Shown in pieces: positions 14,123-20,855 of a stretch of 20,855 nt of DNA. The notes beneath the pieces were generated by a model, which worked only from the letters and a program-made list of their open reading frames with translations, was not told the origin of the DNA and searched no databases. Position 1 is the first letter of the stretch. Each line of letters starts with the position of its first letter. The position numbers and the translations under genes were made by a program. This stretch comes from Firmicutes bacterium CAG:110 (GTDB lineage: Bacteria; Bacillota; Clostridia; Oscillospirales; Oscillospiraceae). The stretch spans positions 1 through 20,855 of the forward strand of contig HF988104.1 of NCBI GenBank assembly GCA_000434635.1, given 5' to 3'.

Positions 14123-14157
14123 TTCAGTTCCAATTCAGGATTATCTGGTATTATAAT
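14123..14157 (+). promoter_or_regulatory. Two-component operon promoter with predicted response-regulator direct repeat
   Basis: TTCAG at 14123-14127 and TTCAG at 14134-14138 are 11 bases apart, start to start. Ten bases further on is TATTAT (14149-14154), overlapping a perfect TATAAT (14152-14157). The 19-base site agrees with the htrA-side copy at 16 positions, in the opposite orientation. This suggests autoregulation by the response regulator downstream. Confidence 0.65.
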
Positions 14158-14185
14158 AAAAACGGAATTTATGGAGGCATGCAAT

Positions 14186-14860
14186 ATGAAAATTCTGGTA
14201 ATCGAAGACGAAAAGCTGCTGGCCGATTCCATCAAGACCCTTCTGGAAGGGAAGGGCTTTGAGGTGGAGGTGGCCTACGACGGCGAGACCGGCGCGGAAT
14301 ATGCCGAGCTGGGAATTTACGATCTGCTGATTCTGGACGTGATGATGCCCAAAATGGACGGCTATCAGGTCGCCCGGGAGGTGCGCGCCAAGCGCTGCAC
14401 CACGTCCATCCTCATGCTGACGGCAAAGTCCGCCGTGGAAGACCGGATCTACGGCCTGAATTCCGGCGCGGACTATTATCTGACCAAGCCCTTCGACACC
14501 CGGGAGCTGCTGGCCTGCATCAACGCCCTTCTGCGCCGTCAGGGCAAGCAGGTGGACGAGCTGGTGTTCGGCAATACTTCCCTTGACTTAGACACCTGTA
14601 CACTGGTCTGCGGCGGGAAAAGCGTGCGGCTGTCCGCCCGGGAGTTTGACGTGATGCGGTTTCTGCTTCAGGCGCAGGATCGGATACTGTCGAAGGAAAT
14701 GATCCTCGCCCGGGTGTGGGGCTACGATTCCAACGCAGTGGAAAACCATGTGGAGGTCTATGTGGGCTTTTTGAGAAAGAAGCTCAGCGCCATCAATTCC
14801 AATGTGCGCATTGAGGCCGTCCGGCGTCTGGGGTATCGTCTGGAGGTGGCGGAAGGATGA
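14186..14860 (+). CDS. OmpR/PhoB-family response regulator
   Basis: A two-domain response regulator of 224 residues. The receiver domain (1-115) has the acidic pocket Glu7/Asp8, phosphoacceptor Asp51 (LILDVMMPKMDGY), Thr79 and Lys101 (LTKPFD). A winged-helix DNA-binding domain follows (about 130-222), with LSAREFDVMRFLL and an IEAVRRLGYRL wing. GGAGG (14173-14177) fixes ATG 14186. Its stop overlaps the kinase start by four bases (ATGA). It is divergent from htrA, an arrangement known for CssRS-type envelope-stress systems in Bacillus, so a role in sensing secretion or envelope stress is a reasonable inference. OmpR-family regulators bind direct repeats with 10-11-base period, as found here. 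Confidence 0.95.
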   Translation: MKILVIEDEKLLADSIKTLLEGKGFEVEVAYDGETGAEYAELGIYDLLILDVMMPKMDGYQVAREVRAKRCTTSILMLTAKSAVEDRIYGLNSGADYYLTKPFDTRELLACINALLRRQGKQVDELVFGNTSLDLDTCTLVCGGKSVRLSAREFDVMRFLLQAQDRILSKEMILARVWGYDSNAVENHVEVYVGFLRKKLSAINSNVRIEAVRRLGYRLEVAEG

Positions 14861-16062
14861 TTCGCCGACTGAGAGTCAAATTCATCTGCATCAATATGGC
14901 CATCGTCACCGTTATGATGCTGGCGATTCTCGGTATGCTGCTCCACTTTACCCGGGGCGATCTGGAACAGCAGAGCATCCGGGTGATGCAGAGCGTCATG
15001 GAGGATCGCGCCTATCCCAGCCGTCCGGGGGAATTTCCCAGACAGGCGAAGCTTCCCTATTTCTATGTAAGTGTCAACACCATGGGCGAGCTGTCCGCCA
15101 GCTTTGGCGGCTACTATGACCTGACGAACACAGAGGCCATTCAGCAGATCATCACCCTGGCGCTGGGTTCCGGCGAGGACACCGGTATCCTGAAGGACTA
15201 CAGCCTGCGCTTTCAGAAGCGCACAACGCCCTTCGGGCAGACCATCGTCTTTGTGGATATGTCCAGCGAGCTTACCACCATGCGCAGCCTGACGAACACT
15301 TGCGTGATCATCGGCGTGCTGAGCTTCGCCGTATTTCTGGGGCTGTCCTTCCTGCTGGCAAGGTGGGCGGTGAAGCCGGTGGAGACGGCGTGGAACCAGC
15401 AGCGCCAATTCGTGGCGGACGCTTCCCATGAGCTGAAAACGCCCCTGACGGTGATTCTGACCAACGCGGAGCTTTTGCAGGAGCCGGAGTACGACGAACA
15501 GGCGCGCAGCCGGTTCGTGGACAGCATCATGACCATGTCCCACCAGATGCGGGGACTGGTGGAAAGTCTGCTGGAGCTGGCGCGGGTGGATAACGGCGGG
15601 CAGAACATGGTTTTTTCCCGTCTGAATTTCAGCGAGCTGGTGAGCGACGCCCTGCTCCCCTTCGAGCCGGTGTATTTTGAGAAGGGTCTGACGTTGGAAA
15701 GCAATGTGGAGGAAAACCTCTTTGTCAAGGGTAGTCAGCAGCACTTAAAACAGGTGGCGGACATTCTGCTGGACAACGCATCCAAGTACGCTTCCGCCGA
15801 TTCCACGGTGCGGGTTATCCTGCGGCGGCAGGGGAGCCACTGCCTGCTCTCCGTGGCAAGCGCCGGGGACGCCATATCCAAGGAGGATTTGAAGAACATT
15901 TTCAAGCGGTTTTACCGCATGGACAAGGCCAGAAGCATGAACCACAGCTATGGTCTGGGTCTGTCCATTGCGGACAGCATCGTTTCCAAACACGGCGGCA
16001 AAATCTGGGCGGAAAGCGCGGACGGGGTCAATACCTTCTTTGTCCAGCTGCCCACGGCATAA
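14857..16062 (+). CDS. Membrane sensor histidine kinase
   Basis: The 401-residue kinase has two membrane helices (about 8-30 and 148-168) enclosing an extracytoplasmic sensor of about 115 residues with no recognised fold. After a very short HAMP-like linker (RWAVKPVETAW) comes the HisKA domain with phospho-accepting His191 (ASHELKTPLT). The ATPase domain carries the N-box NASKYA (Asn307) and a G2 box GLGLS (366-370). In the G1 region the usual Asp is replaced (SVASAGDAI), a variation seen in other Gram-positive kinases, so activity is still expected. It is translationally coupled to the regulator by an ATGA overlap. The signal is unknown; the htrA link suggests misfolded exported protein. Confidence 0.94.
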   Translation: MIRRLRVKFICINMAIVTVMMLAILGMLLHFTRGDLEQQSIRVMQSVMEDRAYPSRPGEFPRQAKLPYFYVSVNTMGELSASFGGYYDLTNTEAIQQIITLALGSGEDTGILKDYSLRFQKRTTPFGQTIVFVDMSSELTTMRSLTNTCVIIGVLSFAVFLGLSFLLARWAVKPVETAWNQQRQFVADASHELKTPLTVILTNAELLQEPEYDEQARSRFVDSIMTMSHQMRGLVESLLELARVDNGGQNMVFSRLNFSELVSDALLPFEPVYFEKGLTLESNVEENLFVKGSQQHLKQVADILLDNASKYASADSTVRVILRRQGSHCLLSVASAGDAISKEDLKNIFKRFYRMDKARSMNHSYGLGLSIADSIVSKHGGKIWAESADGVNTFFVQLPTA

Positions 16063-16066
16063 ATAT

Positions 16067-16100
16067 CCGGGACGGCACCGCCGTCCCGGCTTCGTTTATT
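16067..16100 (+). terminator. Hairpin after the histidine kinase gene
   Basis: A perfect 10-pair GC-rich stem (16067-16076 with 16080-16089) closes on a three-base loop and lies four bases after the kinase stop. The following sequence, CTTCGTTTATT, is only moderately T-rich, so termination may be partial. Confidence 0.7.
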
Positions 16101-16120
16101 CACAGATACGTAACAATTTT

Positions 16121-16152
16121 TTAAGAGTCCTTTCAGCTTCCGGTACTATAAT
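16121..16152 (+). promoter_or_regulatory. Promoter of the ABC/Gld operon with a possible third regulator box
   Basis: TATAAT (16147-16152) has no good -35 at 17 bases. TTCAG (16132-16136) ends ten bases upstream of it, and TTAAG (16121-16125) lies 11 bases before that, start to start. The spacing equals that of the htrA and two-component boxes, but the first half-site has one mismatch. Confidence 0.5.
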
Positions 16153-16212
16153 CGGGTGTGAGTATGGGCAGTGCCCACCGGATGAAGCTCATCAATAGAA
16201 GGAGGAACCGCG

Positions 16213-17169
16213 TTGATTGAAGTAAAGCATCTGACCAAGCGCTACGGCAGTCATACTGCCGTGTCCGACCTGTCCTTCACCGTGGAGAAGGGGCAGATCT
16301 ACGGCTTTCTTGGGCCGAACGGCGCCGGAAAATCCACGACCATGAACATTATGACGGGCTGCCTTGCCGCTACCTCCGGCGAGGTGGTCATCGGCGGCTA
16401 CGACATCTTTCAGGATGCCGCTCAGGCAAAAAAACTCATTGGGTACCTGCCCGAGCAGCCGCCGCTGTATCTGGACAGAACGCCGAAGGAATATCTGCGC
16501 TTCGTGGCGCGGGCAAAGGGCATCCCGGAAAAAAGCGTTCCCGCAGAGCTGAACAGGGTCATGACCGTCACCGGCACACTGGATGTTGCCGACCGGCTGA
16601 TGAAGAATCTGTCCAAAGGCTACCGCCAGCGGGTGGGCATTGCGCAGGCGGTGCTGGGCGACCCGGAGGTCATCATTCTGGACGAGCCTACCGTGGGGCT
16701 TGACCCCCGGCAGATCACGGAGATACGGGAACTGATCCGCCAGCTGGGGAAGGAGCACACCGTCATTCTTTCCAGTCACATTCTGTCGGAGGTGCAGCAG
16801 GTCTGCACCACCATTTTGATCCTGTCCAAAGGCAAGCTGGTGGCCTGCGACACTCCGGAAAATCTGGAACGGCTGTTCGCGGGAAAGAGCACTGTGGAGC
16901 TGACTGTGGAGGCGGCGGAGAAAGAAATCCCCGGCATTCTCGCTGGCGTTTCTCACATTGTAAATTTGACGGCAAACGCCCGGCAGGACGGCGCCTGCGA
17001 CGTGACGCTGGAGCTGGACGTTCCGGCGGAAAATGAAGTTTGCCGGGAGATTTTCTTCGCATTCAGCAAGGCGGGCAAGGCCATCCTGCGCATGACCGCC
17101 GGGAAGGCGAGTCTTGAGGACATTTTCATGGAGCTGACCGATTCCGGGAAGGGGGAGGAAACCAAATGA
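16213..17169 (+). CDS. ABC transporter ATP-binding protein (GldA-type partner)
   Basis: The ATPase subunit of an ABC-2-type transporter has 318 residues. Walker A GPNGAGKST (34-42), Q-loop Gln82, signature LSKGYRQR (133-140), Walker B VIILDEP with Glu158, and switch His189 are all intact. The C-terminal about 100 residues form the extension common in ABC-2 ATPases. TTG 16213 is the start, with GGAGGA at 16201-16206 and seven intervening bases. The stop overlaps the next gene by four bases. It presumably energises the permease at 17166-18032 together with the GldG-like protein. GldA resemblance rests mainly on neighbouring genes; the substrate is unknown. Confidence 0.93.
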   Translation: MIEVKHLTKRYGSHTAVSDLSFTVEKGQIYGFLGPNGAGKSTTMNIMTGCLAATSGEVVIGGYDIFQDAAQAKKLIGYLPEQPPLYLDRTPKEYLRFVARAKGIPEKSVPAELNRVMTVTGTLDVADRLMKNLSKGYRQRVGIAQAVLGDPEVIILDEPTVGLDPRQITEIRELIRQLGKEHTVILSSHILSEVQQVCTTILILSKGKLVACDTPENLERLFAGKSTVELTVEAAEKEIPGILAGVSHIVNLTANARQDGACDVTLELDVPAENEVCREIFFAFSKAGKAILRMTAGKASLEDIFMELTDSGKGEETK

Positions 17170-18032
17170 GAGCAGTATTCCGGCACGAGCTTTCGTCCTA
17201 TTTTACGGGGGTGACGGGGTACGCGTTCAGCGCTTGTTTGCTGCTGTTCACGGGCATTTACACCATGGTCTACAATTTGCAGTCCGCCTCCGTGCATTTT
17301 GAATATGTGCTTGGGAGCATGAGCTTTGTGTTCCTGATCATCGTCCCGATTCTCACCATGCGGGTGCTGGCGGAGGAGCGGCGGCAGAAGACCGACCAGC
17401 TGCTCTATTCCCTGCCCCTGACCATGACCCAGGTGGTGTTGGGGAAATTCGCTGCCATGCTGGTGGTGTTTGCCGTACCTATGGCGGTCATCTGCCTGTA
17501 TCCGGTGGTGCTGTCCGCCTACGGCAATGTGTATCTGCCCGCGGCCTACGGCGCAATCGTGGGATTCTTCTTTTTAGGAATGGCGCTGCTGGCCATCGGC
17601 ATGTATATTTCCTCCGTGACGGAAAGTCAGGCCGTGGCGGCGGGGCTGTGCTTCGTGGTGATGCTGGTGAACTATTTCCTGTCCGATCTGGCGGGGTTCG
17701 CGTCCTCCACGGCCTATTCGTCCCTCGCGGCGCTGGCGGTGACGGCGCTGATCGTCTGCGGCATCGTGTATCTGATGACGAAAAATGGCTTTGTGTCCCT
17801 GATTCTGGCGGCAGTGCTGGAAGCGGGACTCATCGGGGGCTATCTTTGGGATTCCAGCCGGTTCGAGGGGCTGTTCCCGCAGATCATCTCCCAGCTGAGC
17901 CTGTTTGCCCGGTTCTATACCATCGTCAACGGCGTGTTCGACGTGACCGCCATTGTGTATTACCTGTCGGTGACGGGATTTTTCCTGTTTTTGAGCGTGC
18001 AGTCTCTGGAGAAGCGGAGGTGGAGTGAATGA
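17166..18032 (+). CDS. ABC-2-type permease, GldF-like
   Basis: An integral membrane protein of 288 residues with about six to seven hydrophobic helices (approximately 17-35, 48-68, 95-118, 124-147, 155-172, 183-205 and the C-terminal 255-275). A motif ILTMRVLAEERRQKTDQLLYSLPLTMTQVVLGK after the second helix is typical of ABC-2/GldF permeases. It overlaps the ATPase gene upstream and the GldG-like gene downstream by four bases each, so the three are translationally coupled. In Bacteroidetes GldF belongs to a transporter linked with gliding. Related operons occur in many non-gliding Firmicutes, so gliding should not be inferred here. Confidence 0.9.
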   Translation: MRAVFRHELSSYFTGVTGYAFSACLLLFTGIYTMVYNLQSASVHFEYVLGSMSFVFLIIVPILTMRVLAEERRQKTDQLLYSLPLTMTQVVLGKFAAMLVVFAVPMAVICLYPVVLSAYGNVYLPAAYGAIVGFFFLGMALLAIGMYISSVTESQAVAAGLCFVVMLVNYFLSDLAGFASSTAYSSLAALAVTALIVCGIVYLMTKNGFVSLILAAVLEAGLIGGYLWDSSRFEGLFPQIISQLSLFARFYTIVNGVFDVTAIVYYLSVTGFFLFLSVQSLEKRRWSE

Positions 18033-19489
18033 AAAAGCCCAATTTCAGCTGGAAGCGGGTGGTGGATTCCTTCTCCACCCGGTCGTTCCGGGCCGGCGGC
18101 TACACCGTGGCCGCGGCGGCCATTGTGCTGGCCATCGCCGTGATGGTCAATGTGTTCGCCGCTGCCCTCCCGGCAAGTGTGACCAAATTCGACACCACGG
18201 CCAATCAGCTGTTCACCCTGTCTGAGCAGACGGAGAAGCTGGTGGGCGGCCTGCCGGACGAGGTGACGGTTTACTGGATCGTCCGTAGCGGGCGGGAGGA
18301 AAGCTACCTGGAATCCCTGCTGAGCCGCTACCAGTCTCTCAGCGACAGGATCCGCGTGGTGAAGAAGGACCCGGACGTGTTCCCCACCTTCACCCAGCAG
18401 TATACCGACAGTTTCACGGAAAACAGCCTGATCGTGGAGGCCGGGGAGCGGTACCGGTACGTGGACTATAACAACATTTTCGTGATGGACTACACCAGCT
18501 ATTACTACTACGGTACGGAAAACTGGAGCTTCTGCGGAGAAAGCGAGCTGACCAGCGCCATCGACTACGTGGTGAGCGAGAACCTGCCGAAGGTGTACCT
18601 GCTCACCGGCCACGGGGAGAGCAGCCTGAGCGACAGCTTTACCTCGGCCGTAAAGCAGCAGAATATTGAGACGGCAGAGCTGTCCCTGCTGACGCTGGAA
18701 TCCGTCCCCGCAGACGCGGACTGCATTCTCATCAACGCCCCCCAGAGCGACATTTCCTTAGACGAGCAGAGCAAGCTGCAGGAATATCTGGGCAACGGCG
18801 GCAACCTGTTTCTCATCACCGACCCGCCGAAGAACGGAGAGCTTACCAATCTGGAAGCGCTGATGGCGGATTACGGCGTTACCACCGTGGACGGCATCGT
18901 GGTGGAGAGCGACCAGAGCCATTATGTCTGGGGCACGCCCTATTTCCTGCTGCCGGACATTGCGTCCCACGCCATCACCACGCCCCTGACCGACGGCGGC
19001 TACCGTGTGCTGCTGCCCATTTCTCAGGGCCTGACGGTGGCGGATGACCTGCGGGACACGCTGTCCGTTACCAAACTGCTGACCACGTCCTCTTCCGCCT
19101 TTGCCAAGGCGGCGGGGTATGACCTGACCACCTACGAGAAGGAGGAGGGGGACGTGAACGGCCCCTTCGCTCTGGCGGTCGCCATCAGCGACACCGTGGA
19201 CGACGGCATTACCAGCGACATTGTGTGGGTATCCTCCGCGGCGCTGGTGGACGACCAGACCAACACGCAGGTCTCCGGCGGCAATCAGGACTTCTTCCTG
19301 AATGCGCTGGGATACCTGTGTCAGGCGGAGCAGAGCAGTCTGTCCATCCACGCAAAATCCCTGAGCAGTGACACGCTGACCATGGACAGCGCGGCGGTAT
19401 CTGCCCTCACCGTTGCGGTGGTGGGTGTGATTCCTGCGGCAGTCATCACGCTGGGCATTGTCATCTGGATAAGGAGGAAGCGCAGATGA
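18029..19489 (+). CDS. GldG-like ABC transporter auxiliary membrane protein
   Basis: This 486-residue protein matches the GldG arrangement: an N-terminal membrane helix (about 24-48), a large extracytoplasmic domain, and a C-terminal helix (about 460-480) followed by a basic end (RRKRR). The segment FDTTANQLFTLSEQT right after the first helix is the family signature, and LTGHGESSLSD resembles the conserved substrate-binding-type region. It contains a Tyr-rich stretch (DYTSYYYYGTENW). ATGA overlaps link it to the permease upstream and the DUF4340 protein downstream. The presumed role is to present or handle the transported substrate on the outside; the substrate is unknown. Confidence 0.87.
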   Translation: MKKPNFSWKRVVDSFSTRSFRAGGYTVAAAAIVLAIAVMVNVFAAALPASVTKFDTTANQLFTLSEQTEKLVGGLPDEVTVYWIVRSGREESYLESLLSRYQSLSDRIRVVKKDPDVFPTFTQQYTDSFTENSLIVEAGERYRYVDYNNIFVMDYTSYYYYGTENWSFCGESELTSAIDYVVSENLPKVYLLTGHGESSLSDSFTSAVKQQNIETAELSLLTLESVPADADCILINAPQSDISLDEQSKLQEYLGNGGNLFLITDPPKNGELTNLEALMADYGVTTVDGIVVESDQSHYVWGTPYFLLPDIASHAITTPLTDGGYRVLLPISQGLTVADDLRDTLSVTKLLTTSSSAFAKAAGYDLTTYEKEEGDVNGPFALAVAISDTVDDGITSDIVWVSSAALVDDQTNTQVSGGNQDFFLNALGYLCQAEQSSLSIHAKSLSSDTLTMDSAAVSALTVAVVGVIPAAVITLGIVIWIRRKRR

Positions 19490-20823
19490 AAAACGGAAAA
19501 AAGCTGCTGCTTCTGCTGCTGGTTCTGGCGGTGCTGGTGGGCGCGACCGCAATAGTGGGAACCATCAGCAAAAATGCCGCCGATCAGGAGGACGAAACGC
19601 AGACAGTGTTTTCTCTCGACCCGGAAAACGTGACGAACCTCGGCTGGGACTACAGCGAAAAGGTCTCCTTCACCGCCGGGGAAGACGGCTGGGTGTGCGA
19701 TCAGGACGCGGCGTTCCCTGTGGACGAAACCTGTCTTGACAAGATGCTGGAGGTCCTCACGGATGTGGAATCCACCAAAACCATTGAAAACCCGGAGAAT
19801 TTAGACCAGTACGGTCTGGAGATCCCTGTGTGCGTCATCACGGTGGAGGATGGCCAGCGCCACACCCTTTCCATTGGGCTGGAAACCGCCGTGGGCGGCC
19901 AGCGGTACTTCTCCAACGGCGATGGAAACGTCTATCTGGTGGACAAAGACATTATCGAAAATTTCCAATATGGCCTGTATGATGTCCTGAAGCACCAGAC
20001 CCTGCCGGAAGTCGCCCAGCTTACCGGCATAAAAGTGGAGCTTCCGGACGGCGGTTATGAAATTACCCGTCAGGAGAACAGCGGTCTTGCCTATTCCGAC
20101 GATTACGTCTGGTTCATGGATGGTAAGGCGCTGGATAACGACCTGACCCAGACGCTTCTCGATATGGTGACGAACCTGAACCTGAGCGAGTGCGTGGACT
20201 ACAACGCATCCGACCTGTCCCTGTACGGTCTGGATGCCCCGGCGGTGACGGCGACGGTTTTGGACGGGGGCAAGGCAGCTTATACGCTGGAGATCAGCGC
20301 CTCGGAGGGCGGCGAGTGCTACGTGCGCCTGAGCGATTCCAAGATGATCTACCAGCGGGACGCCGCTCTCAGCGATACCCTGCGCTACACCACCTACGCC
20401 GATTTACAGCCCGACGACGTGATTCTGATGGACTGGGATACGGTGCAGAGCGTCGCCGTCACGGTGGACGGTGAGGAATCCGTGCTGACGAGAACCACCG
20501 AAGAGAAGACGGATGATAAAGGCACCGTCACGGAGGAAACGGTCTGGAAGCTGGATGGGCAGGAAGTGAAGTTCGCTTCCGTCCTGAACAGCCTGTCGGG
20601 CATGACCTCCAGCGGCTATGCCACCGGCATCACCCCGGAGGGAGAGCCGGAGATCACCTTCCGTATCCTGAGAGACCGGGAGAACTTCTCCGAGGTGACC
20701 CTGTGCTTCTACGCCTACAATTCCACCTCCTGTCTGGTGACACTGGACGGCGTGTCCACCGTCACCGTCAAGCGGGAGACCGCGGCGGAACTGGTTTCGT
20801 CGGTTGAGAAATTGCTGAAATAA
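19486..20823 (+). CDS. DUF4340 domain-containing exported protein
   Basis: The 445-residue protein has a Lys-rich N-terminus and one hydrophobic segment (about 7-26) without a lipobox Cys, so it is probably membrane-anchored with the rest outside. The body shows about three diverged copies of a module (about 41-156, 179-297 and 301-445). The first two carry the motif NPENLDQYGLEIPVCVITV and NASDLSLYGLDAPAVTATV respectively, which is the DUF4340 hallmark. DUF4340 proteins commonly follow GldG in ABC operons, as here (four-base overlap). Molecular function is not known. It is the last gene before the hairpin at the window edge. Confidence 0.88.
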   Translation: MKNGKKLLLLLLVLAVLVGATAIVGTISKNAADQEDETQTVFSLDPENVTNLGWDYSEKVSFTAGEDGWVCDQDAAFPVDETCLDKMLEVLTDVESTKTIENPENLDQYGLEIPVCVITVEDGQRHTLSIGLETAVGGQRYFSNGDGNVYLVDKDIIENFQYGLYDVLKHQTLPEVAQLTGIKVELPDGGYEITRQENSGLAYSDDYVWFMDGKALDNDLTQTLLDMVTNLNLSECVDYNASDLSLYGLDAPAVTATVLDGGKAAYTLEISASEGGECYVRLSDSKMIYQRDAALSDTLRYTTYADLQPDDVILMDWDTVQSVAVTVDGEESVLTRTTEEKTDDKGTVTEETVWKLDGQEVKFASVLNSLSGMTSSGYATGITPEGEPEITFRILRDRENFSEVTLCFYAYNSTSCLVTLDGVSTVTVKRETAAELVSSVEKLLK

Positions 20824-20831
20824 AAGTGGCC

Positions 20832-20855
20832 GGGAACAGGCAAAACCCTGTTCCC
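20832..20855 (+). terminator. Terminator hairpin of the ABC/Gld operon, cut by the window end
   Basis: A perfect nine-pair stem (20832-20840 with 20847-20855, CAAAAC loop) begins eight bases after the last stop codon. The T-run that would confirm it lies beyond the window. Confidence 0.75.

Noticed and set aside
1..20855. Search by eye for tRNA, rRNA, CRISPR repeats, insertion-sequence ends and attachment sites.
   Set aside because: None seen; no cloverleaf ending in a T-loop consensus, no regularly spaced repeats, no transposase or integrase.

Overview
The window reads as ordinary chromosome of a GC-rich gut-type clostridium, most like the Oscillospiraceae/Ruminococcaceae. That placement is an inference from several traits: strong AGGAGG ribosome sites, sigma-A promoters with 17-bp spacers, an L20-type leader ahead of infC-rpmI-rplT, a DUF1836 regulator, an HflK/HflC pair without ftsH, and a GldF/GldG/DUF4340 ABC operon. 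I see no phage, insertion sequence, CRISPR array, tRNA or rRNA. No gene-free stretch exceeds 300 bases; the longest is the infC/DUF1836 divergent region (about 290 bases), which holds two promoters and the L20 leader.

Layout. 1-177: two terminator-like hairpins. 178-1104: M14 peptidase (+), convergent with an RluA-type pseudouridine synthase (-). 2082-2489: small lipoprotein (+). 2536-3823: rplT, rpmI and infC with their leader and promoter (-). 3906-6414: DUF1836 regulator-hflK-hflC operon (+). 6481-7510: sugar-nucleotide-type nucleotidyltransferase (-). 7580-8881: gluQRS with an acidic tail-anchored protein upstream of it (-). 8895-11549: trmB-mnmG (+), driven from a promoter back to back with the gluQRS one. 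11615-12627: VanZ-like protein and an XRE/zinc-ribbon protein (+). 12700-14013: htrA (-). 14186-16062: two-component response regulator and histidine kinase (+). 16213-20823: four-gene ABC/Gld operon with 4-base overlaps (+), ending in a hairpin at the window edge.

Two themes tie genes together. One is translation and RNA modification: IF3, L35, L20, GluQRS, TrmB, MnmG and RluA. The other is cell-envelope quality control: HflKC, HtrA, the two-component system and the Gld-type ABC transporter. The most notable signal is a direct repeat, TTCAG-N6-TTCAG, exactly 10 bases upstream of a -10 box in front of the response regulator and in front of divergent htrA. A weaker copy with the same geometry lies before the ABC operon. 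This suggests an OmpR-family, CssRS-like envelope-stress regulon contained in 14048-20823. Two genes also appear to start on non-canonical codons: ATC for infC and ATA for the zinc-ribbon XRE gene. I found no clearly unprecedented system.
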